64,000 nt of DNA from Streptomyces griseoincarnatus (lineage in GTDB: Bacteria; Actinomycetota; Actinomycetes; Streptomycetales; Streptomycetaceae). How positions within the stretch are numbered: the stretch's first letter is position 1; the number at the start of each line of letters is the position of its first letter. The notes under the pieces were generated by a model. The model was not told the origin of the DNA. It searched no databases and saw only the letters and a list, made by a program, of their open reading frames with translations. This document shows positions 1-7,716 of the stretch, piece after piece. The translations under genes and the position numbers were made by a program. The DNA lies in NCBI GenBank assembly GCA_014649575.1, contig BMTH01000018.1:1-64000 (forward strand). The letters run 5' to 3'.

Positions 1-389
1 AGCGCCGCGTCCACGGTCGCGTGGTCCTGACGGGTCAGCCGACGCCACGGGCCGCGGTCGCCCCAGCGCCCCATCTCCACGGTCTGCCGGACGGTGAGCG
101 GCAGGGTGTCGCCGACAGCTCCGCGTTGCGGTACGAACGCGGGCCGCCGACCTCCGGCGCGGTGGAGATCACCGGATGTCGGATGGATCACACCGGCGAG
201 CACGCCGAGCAGGGTCGACTTGCCGCTGCCGTTCGGCCCCACGAGCACTGTAGTCGCCAACTTCGGTATCTCCGCGCTGATTTCACGAAGCACCGGGCGG
301 CCTGGGTAACCGGCGCACAACCCGGAGAAGGAGAGGTGGGCGGTCCGCCCGGGGGGCGAGGCGGGTGAGGAGTGAACTTTGTTGAACAT
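1..389 (-). CDS. aztA: AztA-type zinc ABC transporter ATP-binding protein (partial, runs off left edge)
   Basis: This is the N-terminal part of an ABC ATPase that would energise high-affinity zinc import with the AztB permease encoded divergently. After a short leader the protein reads GLCAGYPGRPVL, then the Walker A motif GPNGSGKST, and about 40 residues later the Q-loop FVPQRG. The signature motif and Walker B lie beyond the window. I chose the ATG at 389 because a -10-like TACAAT (402-397 on this strand) ends 7 nt upstream, which fits a leaderless transcript. An in-frame ATG at 398 is the alternative. A Zur-type box overlaps the start. The azt assignment rests on the ATPase-permease-binding protein-AztD gene set next to it. 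Confidence 0.85.
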   Translation of the reverse strand, partial: MFNKVHSSPASPPGRTAHLSFSGLCAGYPGRPVLREISAEIPKLATTVLVGPNGSGKSTLLGVLAGVIHPTSGDLHRAGGRRPAFVPQRGAVGDTLPLTVRQTVEMGRWGDRGPWRRLTRQDHATVDAA

Positions 390-397
390 GATTTTCA
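383..397. promoter_or_regulatory. Zur box between divergent aztA and aztB
   Basis: TGAACATGATTTTCA differs at one position from the palindromic Streptomyces Zur consensus TGAAAATGATTTTCA. It lies in the 24-bp gap between the two start codons and overlaps the aztA start. A -10-like TAGTGT (401-406) with a TTGTTG -35 candidate (379-384) serves aztB, and TACAAT on the other strand (402-397) serves aztA. Each -10 ends exactly 7 nt before an ATG, so both mRNAs may be leaderless and a single bound Zur would occlude both promoters. Confidence 0.85.
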
Positions 398-413
398 TTG
401 TAGTGTCCCTCGC

Positions 414-1274
414 ATGGAATGGCTGACGGCCCCTTTCGAAGCGACATTCGTGCAACGAGCCCTGTGGGGCGGGATATTGGTGTCCGCGATCTGCGCGTCG
501 GCGGGCACCTGGGTGGTGCTGAGGGGAATGGCCTTCCTCGGCGACGCCATGTCCCACGGGTTGCTGCCGGGCGTCGCGCTGGCCGCGCTGCTCGGCGGAA
601 ACCTGATGGTGGGGGCCGTGGCCAGCGCCGTCGTCATGACGGCCGGCGTCACCGCGCTCGGCCGTACACCGAGGCTGTCCCAGGACACCGGCATCGGGCT
701 GCTGTTCGTGGGCATGCTCTCGCTCGGCGTGATCATCGTCTCGCGCTCGCAGTCCTTCGCGGTCGACCTGACCGGCTTTCTCTTCGGCGACGTGCTCGCC
801 GTCCGGCAGCAGGACCTCCTCGTGCTCGCGGTGGCGTTGCTCGCGACGCTGGTGGTGTCGGTCCTCGGTCACCGCGCCTTCCTGGCCCTGGCGTTCGACG
901 AGCGCAAGGCTCACACCCTGGGTCTGCGGCCGCGCCTGGCCCACGCCGTGCTGCTCGGCCTTCTCGGTCTGGCGATCGTGGCCTCGTTCCACATCGTGGG
1001 AACGCTACTCGTCCTCGGACTGCTCATCGCACCGCCGTCCGCCGCTCTGCCCTGGGCCCGCAGCGTGCGCGGGATCATGACACTCGCCGCCCTGCTCGGC
1101 GCCACCGCCACGTTCGGCGGGCTGCTTCTGTCCTGGCACCTGAGCACGGCCGCCGGCGCGACCGTCGCGGCGCTCGCGGTGAGCCTGTTCTTCCTCTCCC
1201 ACATGGTGTCCGGCCTGCGTGACCGCCGTGCGCGCCACACCCCCGCCCCGGCCCCCGTACTCGAAGTCGACTGA
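414..1274 (+). CDS. aztB: AztB-type zinc ABC transporter permease
   Basis: A 286-residue integral membrane protein of the ZnuB/ABC-3 family that forms the zinc channel of an azt importer. Hydrophobic segments alternate through the whole chain, and the family-typical stretch GDAMSHGLLPGVALA (near residues 43-57) is clear. The C-terminal loop is Arg-rich. The ATG at 414 is preferred over upstream in-frame starts because it sits 7 nt after a -10-like TAGTGT and matches the usual family N-terminus (MEWLTAPFE). The next gene follows after 21 bp, so this is the first gene of an azt operon. Regulation by Zur is inferred from the box upstream. Confidence 0.9.
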   Translation: MEWLTAPFEATFVQRALWGGILVSAICASAGTWVVLRGMAFLGDAMSHGLLPGVALAALLGGNLMVGAVASAVVMTAGVTALGRTPRLSQDTGIGLLFVGMLSLGVIIVSRSQSFAVDLTGFLFGDVLAVRQQDLLVLAVALLATLVVSVLGHRAFLALAFDERKAHTLGLRPRLAHAVLLGLLGLAIVASFHIVGTLLVLGLLIAPPSAALPWARSVRGIMTLAALLGATATFGGLLLSWHLSTAAGATVAALAVSLFFLSHMVSGLRDRRARHTPAPAPVLEVD

Positions 1275-1295
1275 AAGAAGTCAGAGGCGATCGCC

Positions 1296-2531
1296 ATGAC
1301 CGTACGCAGAAACGTCACCCCATGGGCATCGGCCGCACTGGTGCTCGCCGCGCTGCTCACCACGAGTTGTGGAGGCCCGGGGAGCAACACCGCACCACCG
1401 GAGGCGAGTTCCTCGTCCGCCGTCCCGCACGGACACGTCGAGGGAGCACGGGAGGCCGCCGAGCAGCAGTCACGGCTCCTCCTCAACGACCCCGTCAGCG
1501 GCGACACCAGGATCCTCGACCTCATCACCGGCCGGGTGCACACGACGGCACAGGTGAAGGACGCCGTCCGGCTGGGGACCGACGGCAGGTTCGGCTACCT
1601 CCACACACCCGGAGGCACGCACGTCCTCGACAGCGGTGTCTGGATGGTGGACCACGGGGACCACGTCCACTACTACAGCGCGGCGACACGGGACGTGGGT
1701 GAGCTTCCCGCCGGCGGCCGCGCCCAAGTGCGCAGCGACGCCGCCGTGACCGCGGTGACCGACGAGGACGGGCGCACCCTCCTCTACGACCGCAGCGAGC
1801 TGGAGCAAGGGAAGATCGCAACTCCCGTGACGCTGCCGGGCACCCACACCGGCGCCGTCGTCCCGTACGAGGAACACCTGCTCGCCTTCAGGAACGGAAG
1901 CGGCACCACCGAACTCGTCGTCCTCGACCGCAGGGGAAAGAGCGTCGCCTCACCGGACGTGACGTGCGAGGAGCCCCGAGGGGACGCCGTGACCAGGCGC
2001 GGGGTGATCTTCGGCTGCGCCGACGGCGCCCTGCTCCTCCGCGCTCACAACGGTGCCTTCACCGCCGAGGCGATCCCGTACGGCACGGATGTCCCCGCGA
2101 CGGAACGGGCCACCGTCTTCCGTCATCGGCCCGGCAGCGACACGCTCACCGCCGCGGCCGGAGACGACGCCGTATGGGTCCTCGACGTCGCCGAACGGAC
2201 CTGGACGCGTGTGAACACCGGACCGGTCGTCGCGGTCAGCACCGCCGGAGAGGGATCCCCGTTGCTTGTCCTGGAAAGCGACGGCTCGCTGCACGGCTAT
2301 GACATCGCCACCGGACAGCAGACCGCTCGGACCGAGCCGCTCCTGACAGGAGGGACGCGGACCGGCACCGACGGCAGCGCCCCCGTCATCGAGGTCGACC
2401 GCAGCCGCGCCTACGTCAACGACCCCGACGGGAAGAAGGTGCTCGAGATCGACTACAACGACGGCCTGCGTGTTGCGCGCTCCTTCGACCTGGACGTCAG
2501 GCCGGTCCTCATGGCGGAGACCGGACGATGA
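1296..2531 (+). CDS. AztD-like secreted lipoprotein, putative zinc chaperone (first copy)
   Basis: A 411-residue exported beta-propeller-type protein. The signal peptide ends in a lipobox (LTTSC, Cys about residue 25), so it should be a membrane-anchored lipoprotein. Repeating strand motifs such as GRFGYLHTPGGT and RSRAYVNDPDGKK fit an AztD/quinoprotein-like propeller. A His-rich loop VDHGDHVHYY near residue 115 is a plausible metal site. AztD proteins are periplasmic zinc chaperones that hand zinc to AztC. This gene lies between aztB and aztC and overlaps aztC by 4 bp, while a more typical AztD follows aztC, so the operon has two AztD-like proteins. The start has a GAGG ribosome site 8 nt upstream. 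Confidence 0.75.
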   Translation: MTVRRNVTPWASAALVLAALLTTSCGGPGSNTAPPEASSSSAVPHGHVEGAREAAEQQSRLLLNDPVSGDTRILDLITGRVHTTAQVKDAVRLGTDGRFGYLHTPGGTHVLDSGVWMVDHGDHVHYYSAATRDVGELPAGGRAQVRSDAAVTAVTDEDGRTLLYDRSELEQGKIATPVTLPGTHTGAVVPYEEHLLAFRNGSGTTELVVLDRRGKSVASPDVTCEEPRGDAVTRRGVIFGCADGALLLRAHNGAFTAEAIPYGTDVPATERATVFRHRPGSDTLTAAAGDDAVWVLDVAERTWTRVNTGPVVAVSTAGEGSPLLVLESDGSLHGYDIATGQQTARTEPLLTGGTRTGTDGSAPVIEVDRSRAYVNDPDGKKVLEIDYNDGLRVARSFDLDVRPVLMAETGR

Positions 2532-3505
2532 GCCGGACCGAGGCGAAGCAGCGCGCGAGGGTGAGCATCGCACGTCTGCGCAGCCTGCTCCTGGGCCTGC
2601 TGGCACTCGTCGTGGCCGCCACCGCCACCGCCTGCACCACCGGCGACGACCGCCCCGGCATCGTCGTCACCACGAACATCCTCGGCGACGTCACCCGGGA
2701 GATCGTCGGTGACGAAGCCGACGTGACCGTCCTGATGAAGCCCAACGCCGACCCGCACTCCTTCGGCCTCTCCGCGGTGCAGGCCGCCGAGCTGGAACAG
2801 GCCGACCTGGTCGTCTACAACGGCCTGGGACTCGAGGAGAACGTACTGCGACACGTGGACGCCGCCCGAGAGTCCGGCGTCGCCACCCTCGCGGCCGGCG
2901 AGGCGGCCGACCCGCTCACCTTCCGTACGGCTGACGACGGCGGCCCCGAGGGCGGAACGGGAGAGCCCGACCCCCACTTCTGGACCGACCCCGAGCGGGT
3001 GCGCAAGGTCACCGCCTTGATAGCCGACCAGGTCATCGAGCACGTCCAGGGCGTGGACGCCGACACGATACGCGGCAACGCCGACCGCTACGCCAAGGAG
3101 CTGACGGAGCTCACCGCCTGGATGGAGAAGTCCTTCGACCGCATACCGGCGGGTAAGCGGGCCTTGGTCACCAACCACCACGTCTTCGGTTACCTCGCCG
3201 ACCGCTTCGGCTTCCAGGTGATCGGCGCGGTCATCCCCAGCGGCACGACGCTGGCCTCACCCAGTTCCTCGGACCTCCGCTCACTCACCGAGGTGATGGA
3301 GCGGGCGGACGTGCGCACCGTCTTCGCCGACTCCTCCCAGCCCGAACGGCTTGCCGAGGTGCTGCGTACGGAGATGCGCGGTCAGGTCCGTGTCGTCGGA
3401 CTCCACTCGGAGTCACTGACCGCCAAGGGCGGGGGCGCCGACACCTACCTGCGGATGATGCGCGCCAACACCACCGCCATGGTCCACGGCCTGACCGGCG
3501 CCTGA
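2528..3505 (+). CDS. aztC: AztC-type zinc ABC transporter substrate-binding lipoprotein
   Basis: A 325-residue cluster A-I (ZnuA-like) metal-binding protein, the extracytoplasmic receptor of the azt importer. The N-terminus has a hydrophobic segment and a lipobox-like ATACTT. The metal ligands expected for the family are visible: NADPHSF (about residue 78), DPHFWTD (about 149), NHHVFGYLADRFGF (about 215) and the acidic FADSS (about 265). An acidic loop GGPEGGTGEPD precedes the second His. The ATG overlaps the previous stop (ATGA), showing translational coupling. The next gene, aztD, starts 88 bp downstream with its own ribosome site. Confidence 0.92.
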   Translation: MSRTEAKQRARVSIARLRSLLLGLLALVVAATATACTTGDDRPGIVVTTNILGDVTREIVGDEADVTVLMKPNADPHSFGLSAVQAAELEQADLVVYNGLGLEENVLRHVDAARESGVATLAAGEAADPLTFRTADDGGPEGGTGEPDPHFWTDPERVRKVTALIADQVIEHVQGVDADTIRGNADRYAKELTELTAWMEKSFDRIPAGKRALVTNHHVFGYLADRFGFQVIGAVIPSGTTLASPSSSDLRSLTEVMERADVRTVFADSSQPERLAEVLRTEMRGQVRVVGLHSESLTAKGGGADTYLRMMRANTTAMVHGLTGA

Positions 3506-3593
3506 CCCGCAGCGTCTCCCTGCCCGCCGGCAGACGGGCCGACACCGTCACACCACACCGCCGCCACCGGGCGGCGCGGAAAGGAACACACGA

Positions 3594-4796
3594 ATGAACA
3601 AGTCGATACGCAGCAGAGTCATCATGGGCGCGGCACTCGCCCTGACGGCCTCCACGGTTCTGACCGCCTGCGGAGGGGGCGACTCCTCCTCTGCCGAGGC
3701 CAAGGCGGACGGGACCGCGAGCGCCACGCCCGCAGCAGCGGTCAAGAACCCGCTGGTCGCCACCTTCGACGGCGGCCTCTACATTCTGGACGGGGAGAGC
3801 CTGAAGCTCGCCAAGGCCATCGAGCTTCCCGGCTTCAACCGGGTCAACCCCGCGGGCGACGAGGACCATGTCATCGTCTCCACCGACAGCGGCTTCCGCG
3901 TCCTGAACGCCACCGGCCAGAGCCTCACCGACATCGAGTACAAGGGCGCCAAGCCGGGCCACGTCGTACGCCACGCGGGCAAGACCGTGCTCTTCACGGA
4001 CGGCACCGGGGAGGTCAACGTCTTCGACCCTGCCGACCTGGGCAGCGGCAAGAAGCCGGAAGGCCGCACCTACACCTCCGCCGAGGCCCACCACGGGGTC
4101 GCCATCGAACTGGCCAATGGCGAACTCCTCAGCACACTGGGCACCGAGGAGAAGCGCACCGGCGCTCTGGTGCTGGACGAGAACAACAAGGAGATCGCAC
4201 GCAACGAGAACTGCCCCGGCGTCCACGGCGAGGCGGCAGCCGAGAACGAAGCCGTCGCCGTCGGCTGCGAGGACGGCATCCTGATCTACAAGCAGGGCGA
4301 GTTCACCAAGATAGAAGCCCCTGACGACTACGGCCGCATCGGCAACCAGGCCGGCAGCGACACCTCGCCGATCCTCCTGGGCGACTACAAGACCGACCCC
4401 GAGGCCGAGCTGGAGCGGCCCACCCGCGTCTCCCTCGTCGACACCGAGAAGAAGAAGCTGCGCCTGGTGGACCTGGGCACGAGCTACTCCTTCCGCTCAC
4501 TGGCCCGCGGCCCGCACGGCGAGGCCCTCGTCCTCGGCACCGACGGCGCCATCCACGTCATCGACCAGAACTCCGGCGAGATCGAGAAGAAGATCCCCGC
4601 CGTGGGCGAGTGGCAGGAGCCGCTGGACTGGCAGCAGGCCCGGCCCACCCTGTTCGTCCGCGACCACACCGCGTACGTCTCCGACCCCGGCAAGAAGGCG
4701 CTGCACGCCATCGACCTGGACACGGGGAAGAAGACCGCCTCCGTCACCCTGCCGGAGAGCACCAACGAACTGTCGGGCGTCGTCGCCGGACACTGA
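3594..4796 (+). CDS. aztD: Zinc chaperone AztD (secreted lipoprotein)
   Basis: A 400-residue lipoprotein: signal peptide, lipobox VLTACGG (Cys about 26), then a Ser/Ala-rich linker and a beta-propeller rich in blade motifs such as GGLYILDG, ADDEDHVIVSTDSG-like repeats and AYVSDPGKKALHAID. AztD proteins bind zinc in the cell envelope and transfer it to AztC. Conserved His-containing spots include EAHHGVAIE and CPGVHGEA. Compared with the 1296-2531 paralogue it lacks the HGDHVHYY loop and is closer to what I expect of canonical AztD. It has an AAAGGAA ribosome site 7 nt before the ATG, and a strong terminator follows 20 bp after the stop. Confidence 0.85.
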   Translation: MNKSIRSRVIMGAALALTASTVLTACGGGDSSSAEAKADGTASATPAAAVKNPLVATFDGGLYILDGESLKLAKAIELPGFNRVNPAGDEDHVIVSTDSGFRVLNATGQSLTDIEYKGAKPGHVVRHAGKTVLFTDGTGEVNVFDPADLGSGKKPEGRTYTSAEAHHGVAIELANGELLSTLGTEEKRTGALVLDENNKEIARNENCPGVHGEAAAENEAVAVGCEDGILIYKQGEFTKIEAPDDYGRIGNQAGSDTSPILLGDYKTDPEAELERPTRVSLVDTEKKKLRLVDLGTSYSFRSLARGPHGEALVLGTDGAIHVIDQNSGEIEKKIPAVGEWQEPLDWQQARPTLFVRDHTAYVSDPGKKALHAIDLDTGKKTASVTLPESTNELSGVVAGH

Positions 4797-4815
4797 CGGC
4801 GCGACATGCGCTCGC

Positions 4816-4842
4816 CACAGCGGCCCGCCGCGGGCCGCTGTG
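4816..4842 (+). terminator. Rho-independent-type terminator after the azt operon
   Basis: A perfect 12-bp stem (CACAGCGGCCCG paired with CGGGCCGCTGTG) closes a 3-nt loop. There is no U-tract, which is normal for Streptomyces terminators. It follows the aztD stop by 20 bp and marks the operon end. Confidence 0.8.
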
Positions 4843-4907
4843 GCCGCTCTCCACCGTGACGATGTGGGCCCTCGCCGTCGCCACCCCCGGTGGCGGCGGT
4901 CCGGCAC

Positions 4908-4997
4908 TCACTTGTGCTGCAAGGCCTGGCGCATCCAGTGGAGGCGCTCCAGGGTGCGGCGGCGCATCCACAGAACCCAGAAGCACAGCGCGACCAT
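4908..4997 (-). CDS. Possible 29-residue membrane peptide or gene remnant
   Basis: A short reading frame gives one hydrophobic helix (MVALCFWVLWM) followed by an Arg-rich cytoplasmic-type tail ending in ALQHK. Upstream in frame the sequence still looks protein-like (GGLFAAG) but has no start codon before a stop, and the GGAGG in front is too far from the ATG. It may be a real small membrane protein or the 3' end of a decayed gene. The rest of 4843-5450 shows no convincing gene on either strand. Confidence 0.25.
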   Translation of the reverse strand: MVALCFWVLWMRRRTLERLHWMRQALQHK

Positions 4998-5450
4998 GCC
5001 GGCCGCGAAGAGACCTCCTCGAGAACCGAGTACGGGACAGCGTCATCGGCTAGCGGATACCCCGAGTTCTCCTGCTCATCTGACGAAGAGCTGGTTCTCG
5101 CAGTGCGGGATGGGCCCTTGAGCCGTCGCCGTCTGCGGAACCGAGGGCCGGACGCCCGTCATCCGGCCGCTCCGGTGCCCGCAGACGGAGGTCCGGCTCT
5201 CACCGGAGGCCGCGCGAGCTGTACCCGCGCTGCGTGCGCACGTCCACGGACGGCGGACCGGTCCACATACCCTCGGACAGCTGCGCATCGCTGCGGGAAG
5301 CGCTTCCCCGCGACGCTGCCATCCCGATGTGGACCACGTGGTGGTCGAGCGCGCCAGGCCGCGTCGACGGGCGGTACCTCCTTCACCATCGACGCGTACG
5401 CGTTAGCCGAGGGGGCCGTCGCGGCAGACCTCGCATCGGCCCACAGTCCG

Positions 5451-6653
5451 TCACCGGCCCACAGGATCACCGTCGGCACCGTCGTTCTGAACGCGCAGTG
5501 TCAGGTGGCCGCCGTGATGCAGCGGTGTGCTCAGCCGCGGACGCGCCGCCTCGTGTCCCGTCTCCGCGTCGACGATGTGCACCTCCCCGTGGCCGCCCCG
5601 GGTGACGGCGATCCAGTCGGAGCCCGGTGAGGCGGCCACCGCGCGGCGTTGGACGCCTTCCCAGGGGGTGCCGCCGCGACGTGGAGCCCCGTCCATGCCG
5701 GGCAGGGGGAAGCGGCGGGCGGCGCCGTCGGCGCCGAGCAGGATCAGCTCGTCGCCGTCGGGATGGACACGGGTGAAGGCGGTGTGGCACCGGGCGAGGG
5801 CCAGCCGGAAGACGAGCCCGGGACCGAGGTCCGTGAGCAGCGTACGGCCGGTTCCCAGCTCGTGGTGCCATGCCTGGTTGGTCCACTCCGGCCAGCGCAG
5901 CGGGTCCGGGTCGCCGCCGCGCAGCGTGGTCCACAGTGCCTGACGCCGGGTGTCGAGCCGGAGGTACCAGCCCCGGGCCGGCGCCGCCCACGGAACGACC
6001 GCCTCGGCAACGAGGACGTCGCCCCTTCTGCGGGCCCGGTGCACTCCCTGGCTCGTGGCCGCGAACACCTGCTCCGAGCCGGGTGCCTGTGCGTCCCCGT
6101 GTCCGTCGTCCGGCAGCGGCAGGAGCGCGTGAGGGGTGACCGGGGGGCAGCCGGGCGGAGCCGCGAGGAGGTCCGCGAACCGGTGGACGGCAAGCGCACC
6201 GGGCTCCCGGTGCCGCAGTACGACCAGAGGGTCGGCCCCGCCCAGCACGGTGACGCCCGGTTCGCCGACGCGCGTCCGTACCCGTGCGGCCTCTCCGGTG
6301 GCCAGGTCGAGGACCGTCAGCAGGTCCGACCACGGTTCGCTGTTCTTGCCGAGGCCGGTGGTGACGGCCAGTCGGCGGCCGGACGGGTCGCAGGCGAGGT
6401 GCTCGGCCGGCACGGCGACCGGGACCGCGCGCTCCACGAGTTCCTCGGCGTAGGGGTTGAGCACCAGCAGTTCCCCGCGGCGGTCGTCGACGCAGGCCAC
6501 CCGCCCGCCCGGCAGAGCCAAGAACCCCGCGTGCTCCGAAAGATGACGGCCGGTGAGGCGTCCCGCTACGGCACCGTCGGGGACGGTCAGCAGGTGTACC
6601 GCTCCGGCCACATGGTCGGAGACGAGCAGGACGGGTGTGGCAGCAGCAGGCAT
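5451..6653 (-). CDS. Cytoplasmic beta-propeller-like protein, Zur-box-linked
   Basis: A 400-residue protein of repeated short strands (VLLVSDHVAGAVHLL, GRVACVDDRRGELLVL, DELILLGADG) typical of a YncE/AztD-like seven-bladed propeller. No signal peptide or lipobox is visible, unlike the two AztD-like proteins nearby, so it should be cytoplasmic unless exported by another route. His-rich spots (QAWHHELG, LHHGGHLTL) could bind metal, but that is inference. The start at 6653 is set by GGAGG 6 nt upstream; an in-frame ATG at 6692 would lie inside the Zur box. It diverges from a metallophore importer and shares its regulatory region. Confidence 0.7.
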   Translation of the reverse strand: MPAAATPVLLVSDHVAGAVHLLTVPDGAVAGRLTGRHLSEHAGFLALPGGRVACVDDRRGELLVLNPYAEELVERAVPVAVPAEHLACDPSGRRLAVTTGLGKNSEPWSDLLTVLDLATGEAARVRTRVGEPGVTVLGGADPLVVLRHREPGALAVHRFADLLAAPPGCPPVTPHALLPLPDDGHGDAQAPGSEQVFAATSQGVHRARRRGDVLVAEAVVPWAAPARGWYLRLDTRRQALWTTLRGGDPDPLRWPEWTNQAWHHELGTGRTLLTDLGPGLVFRLALARCHTAFTRVHPDGDELILLGADGAARRFPLPGMDGAPRRGGTPWEGVQRRAVAASPGSDWIAVTRGGHGEVHIVDAETGHEAARPRLSTPLHHGGHLTLRVQNDGADGDPVGR

Positions 6654-6676
6654 GAGTCCTCCAGAAACCGGTCTGG

Positions 6677-6691
6677 TGAAAACGATTATCA
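6677..6691. promoter_or_regulatory. Zur-type box between the propeller gene and the metallophore importer
   Basis: TGAAAACGATTATCA matches the Streptomyces Zur consensus at 13 of 15 positions. It lies 24 bp upstream of the leftward start and 48 bp upstream of the rightward one. A rightward -10 candidate TATCTT is at 6694-6699, and a leftward GATAAT (6690-6685) lies inside the box, so bound Zur would block both directions. Confidence 0.75.
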
Positions 6692-6738
6692 TGTATCTTC
6701 AGTGCGTTCCCAGCACCTGAGAAGAAGCGAGGGCATCG

Positions 6739-7716
6739 ATGCTGCGCTCATCGTCGAGATTCGTCCGCAGTTGGCTCACCGCAGCGGCGGTGGGTTCGCT
6801 CCTGGTCGGCTGCGGCTCGTCCTCCGAAGAGCCCGCGAACGGCAAGGCCAAGCCCACGGTGAGGACGGAGGTGACGGTCGAACCCATCAAGGCGTCGACG
6901 AAGTTGACCGACACCAACGGCGTCACGATCTCCTTGAAGAAGGAGCCCGAGCGGATCGTCTGCCTGTTCGCCCTGTGCGACGACATCCTGACCGAACTGG
7001 GCATCGTCCCGACGGCCACCAACAGCGCTCTGCTCGCCCACCCGGACTTCCTGGGGGAGGAGAAGGCCAAGGAGGTGGACATCATCCCCGGCGGCTTCAT
7101 CGCCCCCGAGGTGGAGGCGATCCTCTCCCACAAGCCCGACCTCGTGATCGGCCTCGGGGACACCCACGGCAAGCTCGCCCCGGCGCTGAAGGGAGCGACC
7201 ACGTTCTGGGCCATGCAGCCCGAGACGTGGCAGGACAGCGTGGGCTACCTGCGCGACACCGCAGCCCTCACCGGCCGCACCGCCCAGGGGGAGAAGGCGG
7301 AGAGGACCTTCCGGACGAAGCTCGCCGCCGCCGAGAAGACCCCGAGCGACAAGACCGCGCTGATCATCTACGGCAGTGACGAGAACTTCGGCGTCGCGAC
7401 GCCCGAAGGCGACGTGGCCGCCAGCCTGTTCCCCAAGATCGGCGACTACCCGTGGAAGTCCCGAGGCGTGGAGGGCAGTTACAGTCTCGAAGAGATCCTC
7501 GCCAAGGACGTCGACGTGCTGTTCGTCGAGACGCTGAGCTTCGGCGACGCGGAGGGCGAACTGTCCGAGAAGCTCGCCGGGAACCCGCTCTGGAGCAAGA
7601 TCCCGGCAGTGGAGAACGGTGACGTCCACGAGGTGAACTCAGAGGTGTGGGCCAAGGGACGCGGCACCCGTTCGCTGGGCATCGTGCTCGACGAGGCCAC
7701 GGCCGCGCTGCGGTGA
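6739..7716 (+). CDS. FecB/BtuF-type metallophore-binding lipoprotein
   Basis: A 325-residue class III substrate-binding protein. The signal peptide ends in the lipobox SLLVGCGS, followed by a charged linker and the two-lobed fold marked by ERIVCLFALCDDILTELG, the long-helix segment around SVGYLRDTAALTGR and the C-terminal VHEVNSEVWAKG. Such proteins capture siderophores, cobalamin or other metal chelates for FecCD-type permeases. The Zur box upstream and RiPP pathway downstream suggest the ligand is a zinc- or cobalt-loaded metallophore rather than ferric siderophore; that is inference. The ATG has GAGG 7 nt upstream. The next permease start overlaps its stop (GTGA). Confidence 0.85.
   Translation: MLRSSSRFVRSWLTAAAVGSLLVGCGSSSEEPANGKAKPTVRTEVTVEPIKASTKLTDTNGVTISLKKEPERIVCLFALCDDILTELGIVPTATNSALLAHPDFLGEEKAKEVDIIPGGFIAPEVEAILSHKPDLVIGLGDTHGKLAPALKGATTFWAMQPETWQDSVGYLRDTAALTGRTAQGEKAERTFRTKLAAAEKTPSDKTALIIYGSDENFGVATPEGDVAASLFPKIGDYPWKSRGVEGSYSLEEILAKDVDVLFVETLSFGDAEGELSEKLAGNPLWSKIPAVENGDVHEVNSEVWAKGRGTRSLGIVLDEATAALR

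Noticed and set aside
5076..5450. Coding frames on both strands downstream of the azt terminator
   Set aside because: Frames are short, have no starts with ribosome sites and show no family signature.
6654..6692. Upstream ATG start (6692) of the propeller gene
   Set aside because: It lies within the Zur box and lacks a ribosome site, whereas the ATG at 6653 has GGAGG at proper distance.
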